A DNA stretch of 20,401 nucleotides from Mnemiopsis leidyi (Eukaryota > Ctenophora > Tentaculata > Lobata > Bolinopsidae), in the NCBI GenBank assembly GCA_000226015.1, contig JH155938.1, positions 137,457 to 157,857 on the forward strand, in the 5' to 3' direction. The notes below the pieces were generated by a model. It saw only the letters and a program-made list of their open reading frames with translations. It ran no database searches and had not been told where the DNA came from. The stretch's first letter is position 1; the number at the start of each line of letters is the position of its first letter. Shown piece by piece: positions 1-11,378 of this stretch. A program made the position numbers and the translations under genes.

Positions 1-1936
<1,936 letters not shown>

Positions 1937-3724
1937 CTACAAAGCAGCGATGCAGGCCGTGCTCCTACTCTTGTAAATGTCACCCACCAGTGACGAGTAC
2001 ATAGAGTCGGTGTAGAGCGAGTCCAGGTGTCGCTGTTTGGAGCTGGAGATGTTGCTCAGATTGTCCTTGCTGTGGGCGTGTTCCACGCCGCCCGGCACTC
2101 CCACTGCCAGGTTCATGATCGAGGACCAGGTCTTCTTCAGCGAGCTTAGACTCTTCTTCTTCGATTTCTTCGGTTTGACGTCCTTTTCGAGCTTCATGTT
2201 GCTTAGCTCTTTCAGAACGTTCGATTGATCGTTAAAGTTCTCGATAATTTTTAGGACAAACTTGTCCTTGAGTCCGTTTCTGACTGAGCCATTTTTGGAG
2301 CCGAGACTTTTTGTGATGATCTTGGGTTTCACATCGCCGGTTGGAGTGATGGCTCCCTCCTTCTCCATCGCTTGTTTCGCCATATGAGCTCGGAAGAGTT
2401 TGTCGGGCAGAGTGAGCGATTCTCCTTCTTCTTCTTCCTCGTCCTCTTCTTCCAGCATCATGATGTTCTTCTTCTGGAGGAGCTTGTTGTTTTGCTGGAT
2501 CTTCTCTCGGAACAGTCGATCTGGCAGGGTTTCCTCGTCTGAACTGAGCGATTCTTTGTGGTCCTCGGAGATCTAAGAGAGATTTTACATTAACATATAA
2601 TTCAAAATTGAAGCCTTCAAGAACATGAAAGTAACAAATTTCGAGGAAACAGAAACACTGTTGTCTAATAAAAATCTTCATAGCTGACACTGGCTATAGT
2701 ACCACAAAGAAAGTTTCGTCAGTACGTACCTTGGTTGGAACTTTGAAGGAAGATCTGGCTCCTTTCCTCGGTATCGGCTTGATAATGGGGTTAACGTAGT
2801 CAAAGTCAGGGTACGATACGCAAAGTTCCGCTCGAGATTCCACTTGATCGGGACTGCAGGTCCTGGAGGATCCGGCACTGCTGGACACAACGTCAAACGC
2901 ACTGCCTGGGTGTCTCTGGAGGAAGATAGGTATTAGTTTATTTGTTAGGAAATAAGAAAGTAATTAAGGGTGACTTAAGTAGCGATAATTGATATAACAA
3001 GGAATAACAAATCCTATGAATTATCATTAAAGCAGTTAAACAAATAAAATGTTGTAAAAGCACTGAGTCTCACCTCTATAAGGGGGTTCCAGAGAGTTTT
3101 GAAGTTGAGAGGAGGAGCAGAGTGGGAGATGGTTCTCAGTCTGATGCACCTTCCTTCGTCCGAAGTCAGGGGCTGTCTTCCAGGCAACTGAAATTTATAG
3201 GTTAGAACGATATTCAATGGTACCGAAACTAAACTTTTGATCCACTCGATCATCAATCATGAAATCGACAAAATGAATGAATCGATGTTAATTGCACTGA
3301 TTATGAATTGCTAAAATGATAATTACCTGAGGTGGTCTGATGGTGATAGGGTTGACTGGGGTTGGTGGAGGGTTTGACGGAACACTCTTCTGACAATCGT
3401 GTCCACAACACCCGCTCGATTTCATCTTCCCGTGATCGTATCCTCGACCTGGACGAAAGTTATTTAGTCGATTTGTTGCTGAATAAAGAGAAAAAACACA
3501 GAGGCGTAACGAAAGGCTTAAACGGAAAAACGATGAATTGATTATGAAATAATGTATCGTAAACCGTGTTCAACAAGTAGAAAATACTGACCGTATTTGT
3601 CGTAAGTAACGTCGCTCCTGGAAGTGTAACACTTCTGGTCGGTCTCCTGGTTCCTCTTGAAGTTGATATCTGCGGACCAAGGTCTGGGGGGTTTCTTGAT
3701 GCACATCTCAGTCAGCGAAGTCAT
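1937..3724 (-). CDS. Uncharacterised 396-aa protein, five coding exons, with duplicated LPD[R/K]LFR motif
   Basis: Coding exons in transcript order are 3724-3592, 3448-3327, 3187-3074, 2915-2730 and 2572-1937, ending in TAG. All four introns are GT-AG (143, 139, 158 and 157 nt). The first is phase 1, splitting Gly45 as G|GT, and the others are phase 0. The frame stays open through every join, which is the main support for the model. The chosen ATG has A at -3. The frame stays open through the 14 nt back to the upstream acceptor, so a more distal start is possible. The 396-residue product shows no signal peptide or membrane segment. Visible parts are CCGHDC (58-63), a Pro-rich stretch (68-78), LPD[R/K]LFR at 201-207 and 240-246 on either side of an acidic run (226-234), a Lys-rich KPKKSKKK patch (318-325, possibly a nuclear signal) and a Ser/Tyr-rich tail ending in IAAL. 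I do not recognise the family. It is probably intracellular and partly disordered (inference). Confidence 0.85.
2400..2460 (-). repeat. Coding trinucleotide-rich tract (Glu codons)
   Basis: On the plus strand this is a run of CTT/CTC triplets. Read on the minus strand it encodes the acidic run at residues 223-237 of the gene. GAA and GAG are mixed, so it is an imperfect triplet repeat. Such tracts often vary in length between alleles. It lies between the two LPD[R/K]LFR copies and sets the spacing between them. Confidence 0.7.
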
Positions 3725-3738
3725 GGTTTTGTGTGGAG
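3725..3738 (-). other. 5' untranslated part of first coding exon, after a splice acceptor
   Basis: On the minus strand a pyrimidine-rich run ending CTATTTTAG precedes this 14-nt stretch, which leads directly into ACCATG. This implies at least one more upstream exon, untranslated or partly coding. Its donor was not located. GAG|GTAAAC (donor at 4529-4528) and TG|GTACGT near 5017 are weak candidates only. Confidence 0.6.
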
Positions 3739-5470
3739 CTAAAATAGTTAGGGTTGGTTAGTTCGGTTTAGAACGAGTAAATTGTTTAGTGAAAAGTTTC
3801 ATTTTATCACTTTGACTCGAATTCATCAGCCATGAAGATTTAAAAAGCATTTATTACAGTATTATTTACAGATAAAATAAAATTTTCATTGAGAAGTTGT
3901 CAAGAGAAGAACTTAAGGAGGAATGACAAAAATGGTAACTGCGCAAAAACACACAAATGCTGTCTACTTATAAAGCAATCAAATAAATTCCCACGACAAT
4001 CATGACATCACGACAGAAAGAAGACGAAAAAGAAAAGATCACTCTAGTCCAGTTGAGCTGAACTCGCGCTAGCTGCACGCGTTCCCACAGAATGACGCGC
4101 ACTTAACACCTCCACCAGATGATAGATCTACATGGGAGACCGGCACACGCCCCAAACAGATGGCAGGGACTCTTGTACGGCTAAAAATACACCATGTCTC
4201 TCTGCTCAACTTGAGTCAACGTTAAGTCAAGCAAGCAAGGAGAATATGCTCTAACCGAGGCAAGCTTCTTGATGTGTGTCAGCGATTCACCGTCAGTGCA
4301 AGACATGATTTATATATATCGCACACTTTATCGTATATAATCGCATAAACTAGCATATATGATGTACATTCAATGGAGGAATTAGAAGCGTGAAGAGCCC
4401 TTGTTGAAGCGTGTGTCAACTAGCAGGTGTATTGGGAGTAGATGTGAAGTGCGGTGTGAACAAAGTGCACTGCAGACCGAGCTAACGGTGCAGCCGCACT
4501 TTACACAGATTCAGCTCTCTTTCGTTTACCTCCAGTGATTTCCCCGTGTAGGTGGCCATTTCAATTTACTGTGTGTTCTTACGATACTTTCTGCAGAAAT
4601 TTACGGGGCTTTTAATAGTGATTTTGAAATTGAGCACGCTGACGGTTGTTAAACCAGGATGTTAAACTTAAATATAACGGAGGAGTATGCTGAACCGAGA
4701 AATAATTAAGCCTGGAAGCAAGGAGGTTTATTTAAATCTCAGAGAGGGGGCCCTGTTGAGCATGCAGCGTCCAGAGCAGAAACAGGCTCGTCAAGCAGAA
4801 GAAATGTAGCTGTTAAAAGTACAGTTAGCTCACAGCGATCGATGTGAAAACGTGAGGCTGAGAATGTGAGATTTTCAGGGCCGGTATATGGGTCACAAAT
4901 CACGATTTGGGGGACAATTCTATACGACTCTCTCCCTGTTTCCATGCGATTGGATAGCATGACCCACTAGGATACTACAATTAAGAGGGATCTTCTTTGA
5001 CTGGTTTGCCCGACATACGTACCACTATGAATTTAGATTAAACTACATGAAGGTTAGGGGACAAGGGATGACATAATGATGGCTGGTCGGTCTCGATATG
5101 ACTCCGTTCTATTTTAGGGGTGCGACAGTTCTATTTTAGGAGGCAACTGATGATCCTCGCTTCATCAAAGATCGAGATTACACGGAAATCCAAGTTGCGA
5201 AGTTACAAAGCTAAAGAACTGGCGACACAAACGGCAAAGAACGGCTTACTTTGAGAATAATGATCAGAGTAAGAAGGAACAAGGGTCGGTACATCAAGTT
5301 GTAAAGGTTTAGTAAAGTGACGTGAGCCCTCAAAAACGGAGTGATAGGTAGCAACAAAATTGTAACAACCTCGATGACGAACAGTGACGAACTATACCAA
5401 GCGTGATCAGTCGGACATTTATACGACCAGGATTAAGGTGTCAGGTGTAAAGCAGTGACATCTCTGGCAA
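3739..5470. other. Upstream intergenic or 5' intron sequence of the minus-strand gene
   Basis: No coding exon was recognised. Part of this must be the 5' intron and first exon of the minus-strand gene, because a splice acceptor sits at 3740-3739. Open frames are short and unconvincing. AT-rich stretches with TATA-like words occur near 3968-3975 and 4309-4370. Confidence 0.45.
4309..4319 (-). promoter_or_regulatory. Possible TATA box for the minus-strand gene
   Basis: Read on the minus strand the sequence is ATATATATAAA, which contains TATATAAA. It lies about 585 nt upstream of the ATG at 3724. A start site near 4280-4286 would leave room for a 5' exon and the intron that ends at 3739. A second, weaker TTTATAAG on the minus strand lies near 3968-3975. 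The surrounding DNA is AT-rich, so chance matches are likely. Confidence 0.2.
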
Positions 5471-5478
5471 GGTTTGTT

Positions 5479-6298
5479 ATTGGAGACTGATTGTGAGCAC
5501 TGCCGTTACCTGGGAAACCAGGACATGTGACAAGATCCAATCACCAGCTTCATCTGATCACGTGACCATATCAGTAAAGCTGGTTTCAAATCACGGGAAC
5601 AGAGAGGAATGTGATCACGTGATTGGCCACATGGCCAACATTCGAGGTTCTAATCACGTGTTGATTTGACAAGATAACACATTTGACAAGATAACAGATT
5701 TGACGAGACAAAATTTCCCAGACTCCAGCTTGAGCTCCTTGTCAGGAACTCCGATCTGGGACAAATCTCGGACACCTAATACTCGTGATCGCCGGCTGCC
5801 AGTTTGACAAACAACTTGTCAAATAGTCGAGCAGCCAGGCTACCTGATCACTGACACTACGGTGGTTTAGTGTATGTTCATTGACAGCCATAAAAAGAGG
5901 CATTGAGACAAGCGGCAAAACCAGTCGGTTATATCTCTAACCAGGCTTGTAACCTCATCTGGCTCAAGGTGTGAGACAACAAGCGTGAACTGCACGCCGA
6001 TAGCTCACAAGTCACACCAGTCACGTGGCTCAATTTAAGGATGTGATTGCGGGAAGACCAACACGTGGTAAAATCGACATCTTCATTGGACGACCGCCAT
6101 GAAAAAGAATGTGGCGCGTGTGAAACAGTGACTGAGTGGTTTTTGGCGAAGGTACATTGAAAACCAGAAGCTGGGGTTGATTAGCGTGCTTGACAGCAAT
6201 CAATTAGAAACTGCTGCCACTGATCCACGAGCACTGATCACGTGTGGCATAATCTCAACTCTTATTGGTGAGGAAAGCAAATAAGCGCATCTGATTGG
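5479..6298. promoter_or_regulatory. Cluster of CACGTG palindromes and CCAAT pentamers
   Basis: Six CACGTG sites lie at 5559, 5616, 5655, 6022, 6062 and 6239. They are mixed with CCAAT-type pentamers at 5479, 5537, 5622, 6085, 6264 and 6294, five of them as ATTGG. At 5616-5626 the two overlap as CACGTGATTGG. Known binders of CACGTG are bHLH-leucine-zipper factors (USF, MITF/TFE, MYC/MAX types), and NF-Y binds CCAAT. Several sites carry the flanking T or A that MITF/TFE and USF prefer. This could be a distal promoter or enhancer. The alternative is a remnant of a repeat that happens to carry these words. Confidence 0.35.
5664..5714. repeat. 17-bp tandem repeat, three copies
   Basis: The units are 5664-5680, 5681-5697 and 5698-5714. 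The first two are identical over 16 of 17 bases (ATTTGACAAGATAACAC and its copy ending AG). The third has diverged (ATTTGACGAGACAAAAT). It directly follows a CACGTG at 5655-5660. This is a small local duplication with no evident coding role. Confidence 0.8.
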
Positions 6299-7536
6299 TC
6301 AAGAGGAGCCGAGACCCCCTAGGCGGAACCACTCGAGCCACGATAGGAACTCTCGAAGTAACCGGATTGCTATAATAGAGCTTGGTGTTATTAGGCTCTT
6401 AGCAGGGACACTTTAATAACACTTTTCTTGAATTGTAATCACACAAGTTGATATCAACATCATTACTTTTAATACTTATTCTATGATTGATGTCATGGTA
6501 ATTTAAGAGTACATTCACTATACATTCACGACTTAGGAATGAACAGGCGGGATCAAAAGTAGTTTAATAATGTTGAACATGAGGGGAACCTTGTATGAAA
6601 TCAGAAACACAACCAGACATTTGAAACTAAACAAATTTCCAGTAAACCAGAACAAACCAGGCTAAGAATCTGCACAACTGAGAGCATGACAAGACTTCCT
6701 TGGGAACGTTCACATCAAGAGAAAGCCGGATTCCGACTAATTTGGAATGAAGTGAATGATTTAAGCGAAAATTGTTAACTTCTACACATAAATAACATTA
6801 CCGTGGATTTGATTTAAATTATGTAAAGCGGTGGATCGACGGTAATTCTTGAGCAACTTTTAACACTCGGGCACAAAGATAAGGTTATCGCTCGAATTAC
6901 ATGGACACAGTTATAGGACCGCCAGGGCTGACGGTGAAATATTGTTCTTGGCTTGCAGATTCAAATACTGGGAAACTGTCGAAAGTCAAACGGTTGGAAA
7001 AGTGTGATATACATGAGACAGGAAGAACGTGGTTTAGCAAAAAAGAAGGGTAGACCTAATAACTCTACACACATCCAACTTGAACAATTCAAAACGGTAA
7101 GCCATAACGTCAACAACTGAGGCAGAGATGGCAAGGAGAAGATAATTAGAATAGTGCGGAGGCTGGAACTCGAGGTACGTTACGTGCCGCACTGCCGCAC
7201 CCTGTAAAACACAGAAACACTTGCACGCTAACTTATGCGCAATATGTAGGATTTCCCGGCACCCCCCGCACAAGTTCCCAAACAGGGCAGGGTCGCTCCA
7301 ACCTTTACCTCTTACAACTTGAGCAGTTACTACAGCCCCAGAGGCAGGGCAATAGTTTTGGGGGCATGTGGGTTAGGGTGCGCCCTTTTGAAAATCAGTT
7401 CGATATTTCTAAAAAGTACGTCTATCAGGCCATCAGTCTATTGGTCGTGAACAGTTGTACTGAAGGATAATTCCCAAAATTCATGTTTAGGCACAAATCA
7501 AGCATGTTCATTTTTCCAATTTCTATACACGCTCGC
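6299..7536. other. Intergenic sequence without recognised feature
   Basis: I see no exon supported by both splice signals and a convincing protein, no RNA gene and no transposon. Open frames here are short, with ordinary chance composition. The stretch contains no CACGTG, although its left neighbour is dense in them. Confidence 0.5.
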
Positions 7537-7658
7537 ATCAGTCCCTCCCAGGCAGGCCCCACGCGGGATCACACGTGACTGGTGATATACCCACATTGTG
7601 GGTATATCACCAGTCACGTGTGATCCCGCGTGGGGCCTGCCTGCAGGGAGGGACTGAT
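7537..7658. repeat. Near-perfect foldback (inverted repeat), 59- and 62-nt arms, 1-nt centre
   Basis: The left arm (7537-7595) and right arm (7597-7658) are reverse complements at every base except a 3-nt insertion (TGC or equivalent) in the right arm near 7641-7644. A single T at 7596 separates them. Pairing stops abruptly at both outer ends, and no clear target-site duplication flanks it. Each arm carries one CACGTG (7572, 7615). Possible explanations are a young foldback or MITE-like element, a hairpin-RNA source, or a local inverted duplication. A read-level artefact is less likely because of the indel and the distinct flanks. The near-total lack of divergence suggests recent origin or gene conversion. 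Confidence 0.92.
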
Positions 7659-8170
7659 ACAGAACAAGCACAACCTTGTTTTTATAGTGCATAGAGTAAA
7701 GTTACTATTTATCTGTCATGGACAATTGTTTGCCCTATAGAACGTCCATCAAAAGAAGAGAAATCAGAGAACAATCGTAGGGCTCGAGGACAAAGAACTA
7801 GAGACGACTCTTTCTAGCACTGCACGAACTGCCACTTAGGTCATGCATGCAGCGTGCTGGACGGATCCAAAGGAACCAGCATCCAAACAAACAAACACCA
7901 AATCACGAACTCCATCTAAAAACAAAAACGTTCCCACAATTCAGCTAGACGGACGTGCACTACGAATTACGAAAAGGCGGCTTTAAAACCGAACTGATGA
8001 AAGAGCGACGTAAATTGGAGCGATTGTGAGATCACTTCCACCGCACGAGAAGTTCGACTTCTCCCAAGTCGGACCGAGCTGAATCCAATTATCGATACAC
8101 GAGGAGGCCGCAGCTAGATTAAAGATAGTTTAGTGCGTTCAGCGCTATCGCAGTATACAGAGGGCGCACT
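7659..8170. other. Intergenic sequence without recognised feature
   Basis: No exon, RNA gene or repeat was recognised. The word CTGATGA near 7995 resembles a hammerhead-core start, but the other conserved core bases are absent. Confidence 0.5.
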
Positions 8171-8423
8171 CACGTGGTCCCTTTTCGCACTCCTGATCGG
8201 TCGAGAAGTGCGATGTGCCCTTTTCATTGGTCGGGCGGGTTTTAAACAGCGCACTATTTGCTAAACAATGGTCTGTGATAAGCAGGAGGATGAACATGAG
8301 TAGTTTTGCTATTATTATCAATATTCAATCATCCATAGATAGGAGGCAGTCGTGCAGTGGGCCCGGGCCGAACAATACAGTGTTTTATGTGGGGATCGTA
8401 AGTAATGCAAAGTAGCTATAAAA
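8171..8423 (+). promoter_or_regulatory. Possible core promoter with E-box, CCAAT, GC box and TATA box
   Basis: In order on the plus strand there is CACGTG at 8171-8176, inverted CCAAT (ATTGG) at 8226-8230, a GC box GGGCGG at 8233-8238 and TATAAAA at 8417-8423. This is a classical set of RNA polymerase II promoter words in one 250-bp stretch. The 180-bp gap between the GC box and the TATA box is longer than usual. A start site would be expected near 8445. A consensus donor lies downstream at 8583. No downstream gene could be confirmed, so this is an inference from short motifs. Confidence 0.25.
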
Positions 8424-8555
8424 CTCCTGCATGATCATTCTCACGGGTGCTAAAAGAAATGAATCCAGCCGTAAAACCACTTCAAAAACTTCACGAATAA
8501 TAGGAGTCCTGCTCTAAGTCTACTTATAATGAACGGAGGAAAGTGAAGAGGAAGC

Positions 8556-8582
8556 ATGCGGGTGAGAAGAAAATTAGTGCAG
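8556..8582 (+). other. Possible first coding exon fragment ending in a consensus splice donor
   Basis: An ATG at 8556 opens nine codons (MRVRRKLVQ) that end exactly at GCAG|GTGAGTGAG, a strong donor match at 8583. The join would be phase 0. It lies about 135 nt downstream of a TATAAAA. The segment is too short to judge as coding and no matching acceptor exon was identified. A second donor-like GGTGAG lies inside it at 8560. It may be the start of a plus-strand gene whose other exons I could not recognise, or chance. Confidence 0.15.
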
Positions 8583-11103
8583 GTGAGTGAGTTATTAACA
8601 CGACTAAGTTTTCACACAATTCTATAGCACTACTAACCAGTTACTTTAGATATCATATATCAGTAGCTAGGCTGGCAAAACAGAGATCGGCACTGATAAA
8701 AGCGGTGTCGTTATCAGTTTTGCTTGTTATTGAAAGTAGCGGTGAAACATGAAAGAGACAGTTGGTAAGCAAGGAAAATCCAGCGATACAGAAGGGATGG
8801 TTCTAGAGGTGGAATTTTGAGATGAAACTGTTTAGAATAGAGAGGATTCTGGATGCTTGTTGAAAGAGGAACTAGTAAGAAGTTCCTATACTTGGAGACA
8901 TTTTATCAGACATACAATAGGCTGAAGAGTGAAGGAAACAAGTGGCAGAATTGTAAATCGAGTAAAGTCAAGGTGGCTACAATAGTAACAATATTACTTA
9001 GCAAGTAACTGAAATAGTCATGAAAACAACAAATGGTTGTACACAATCTCTGTTCTTAAATATCTAATTAAAGAATCCATTTATTGACAGACAAATTTCA
9101 GTTCAACTGATAATTGCTGATTTTATAAACCACCATGCAATTAAAGCATTCACGTGTAAAGTTATTTTTCAATGAAAAGAGAAAGTTTTGAACCACAACC
9201 AAAAAGGAACCATGTCCACACGGTCATAACACCAGCCCCACTAAGCACAATCTCATAGAACCACACTGACCTACAGATTAGATTACGATATTTACAAGGT
9301 CGCATGATCCAGCATATTGGGGGATGCTGAACGTAATAAGTAAATTAAATGTAAGGTAAGTGAGAGGAGAGGATAAGGTGTACTAAATTTGAGATGTTGA
9401 GGTTTTAATGTGCCGCAAGGTTCAGTCTTCTGTAGATTAATAGAAGATTTGGTATCACCAGTAGACCCTCGATCTGCTCGACAAATCGGCACATCTTACG
9501 ATGTAGCATGAAAAGCAAACGAAACAAGAATAAGAAACAGATTTACTTAACTCTACGGGTTGGAGTCATCAAAAAAATCTCGTGTTCATAATTCATCCAA
9601 AATAGGACAAAATTGCAATGAATCACCTCTTATCATCAGCACTACACTGTAACAAACAATCAATGAGTGTTTACAAAATAACTAGCAATGCAAGCAATGT
9701 AATTCAAAAGAATGCTACTTATAACCGAGCGATAAAGTTTGACGAAATGCTTATCTTAACAAGCAGTGGCGGGGCTCAAGTCAATTGTTTGCTATGGTGG
9801 TTGTAACCGGGGAAAATAACAAAGAAATTCTGACAATTTGTAATACAATCAGCAGTCAGCACGTTTTCTAAGAATCGGACAAAAATCATGATTTGATTTC
9901 GTTTCGGTTAAATGAGAATCAACTTATAAATCTCGGAGGGAAATTAGGATTTTAGGGTGTACAGGAAGTAAATCATGGGGTCTGATTTGATTTCCGTGTA
10001 GACCATTTAAGGAGTATTGCAGAGAAGATAAAAAAGCTTGGAAATAACAGTTGACTGAACTTTCTCATGGCAAGTTTAATGGACCGGCCACAATAATTAA
10101 ATCATTCACAGTGCTTGTAATGGGGGTGCGGTTTACGCTAACCATGAAAATAACTTTGCGGATAAACACGTGACAAAGTGCTAAGTGGGAAACCCGATAA
10201 GTGATAGAATTCGGATGGTTACAATGTACACAATTTGCCCTGATTAGCCCCACACGAGCGTGAGGAAGATCCTGATTGCAATCTTAGACAATGTACCACA
10301 GTTCATCACCAGTGGAGTCCACCGTGGAGTAAACTCCGGACAGCTCCACGTGCCGAGTAACCGGTTCCTGCGGAACAGCCGGAAGCAAAAAGCGGTGGCT
10401 TTATCGATTGAGAGCGGCTGGTCGACCCCAGACTCGGACAGTAGGAGATAAATGTCGTTAAGAGCAGAACTTAGAGAGAAAACAATCATCCTCCATGCAG
10501 CAGAAGCAGCCTGGTTACCCCCGTTACACAATAAAAACAAAGGTTGCTCCAGATGCCACAATGCGGGTTTTATCAAAACATCCGGCTCATTGAACCTCCT
10601 GCCGTTATTGCTCCTCCGCAAAGATATCGTCAAGGGGGTATGTGAGGGAAGCGTGGGATGTTTGTTGTCCAACAATGAACCGCTCAATTATACCTAGAAC
10701 AATGAGTCCCAGAGCCCTGGACCCTCAACCTTGCCATGCATCACATCCCCAGAGCAATACTCCCATATTCGTAAAATGAGAGCTGAAACCTCACAAGTGA
10801 AGTGATTGAACGGGAGAAAGAGAGAGCTTTTGGAGTTAAAGACTTGTTCTAACTTGACTGTTAAATTTTGTCAGCCGAAAGAAAAGCGGATATTACAAAT
10901 TTTGAAGTGTCTGCTAATGCGACAAAATCGAACAATGACAAAGTAAAATACATTACTTCAAGTATAGGCGTGTCAATTGTCACAACTGACAAATTGCATC
11001 AGGAAGTTCCATGCAACTTTCACTCCGCAACCCATAGCTTCGTACCCCAAGTGGATAATTACGACAGCACCAAAAGAGCAAACTCTCAAAAAATCTCACA
11101 GTC
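8583..11103. other. Gene-poor stretch
   Basis: No supported gene. A perfect-looking donor AAG|GTAAGTGAG occurs at 9356 on the plus strand, but the sequence before it gives no convincing exon. The longest open frame here, 147 codons on the minus strand at 10244-10687, has no motif I recognise. It is overlapped by open frames on the other strand, as expected of a GC-richer patch. CACGTG sites lie at 9151, 10167 and 10347. Confidence 0.45.
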
Positions 11104-11168
11104 CGACCCCCGAGTCTGGGGTCGTGCAGGAAACGGGCGAGGTATTTTTAGACCCTCTTTGAGGGTCT
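11104..11168. repeat. Two adjacent short GC-rich hairpins
   Basis: The first hairpin pairs CGACCCC (11104-11110) with GGGGTCG (11118-11124) across a 7-nt loop. The second pairs AGACCCTC (11150-11157) with GAGGGTCT (11161-11168) across a 3-nt loop. They sit just before the CACGTG cluster that starts at 11174. Strong T-runs or box elements that would mark an RNA gene are absent. Confidence 0.6.
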
Positions 11169-11173
11169 CGCGA

Positions 11174-11378
11174 CACGTGCAGATGATCGCATGTCGTTAC
11201 TGGGCAACGGGTTTATCACGTGACAGACCACGTGTCCCGCCAGGTACTTTGAGGGGCACGTTTCAAAGATATCCGCGGTGAAATGTAGAAATAATATGTG
11301 TGTGAGTGTGCTGGTGTACAAGGAAATAGGGGGTTAAGGCTCGAAACATCCCAGCAGGGTGAAGGGGCAATACACGTG
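11174..11378. promoter_or_regulatory. Second CACGTG cluster
   Basis: Four CACGTG palindromes occur in about 205 bp, at 11174, 11217, 11229 and 11373. The pair at 11217 and 11229 is spaced 12 bp centre to centre, slightly more than one helical turn. Two of the four read CACGTGAC, half of the extended GTCACGTGAC site known for TFE-type factors. No gene start is evident next to it. Confidence 0.3.

Noticed and set aside
2037..2228. Plus-strand frame inside the last exon
   Set aside because: It is the antisense shadow of the well-supported minus-strand coding exon.
2232..2690. Second minus-strand frame across the 2573-2729 intron
   Set aside because: It reads through a GT-AG intron in another frame. 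The spliced model keeps all five exons in one frame and explains the sequence better.
7990..8030. Possible hammerhead ribozyme core (CTGATGA)
   Set aside because: The GAAA core segment and closing stems are missing.
10244..10687. 147-codon minus-strand open frame
   Set aside because: No recognisable motif, overlapping open frames on the opposite strand, and a length reachable by chance in a GC-richer patch. No splice or promoter support.
10868..11281. 137-codon plus-strand open frame starting at TTG
   Set aside because: Non-ATG start, a composition shift half-way through, and no family motif. Likely chance.
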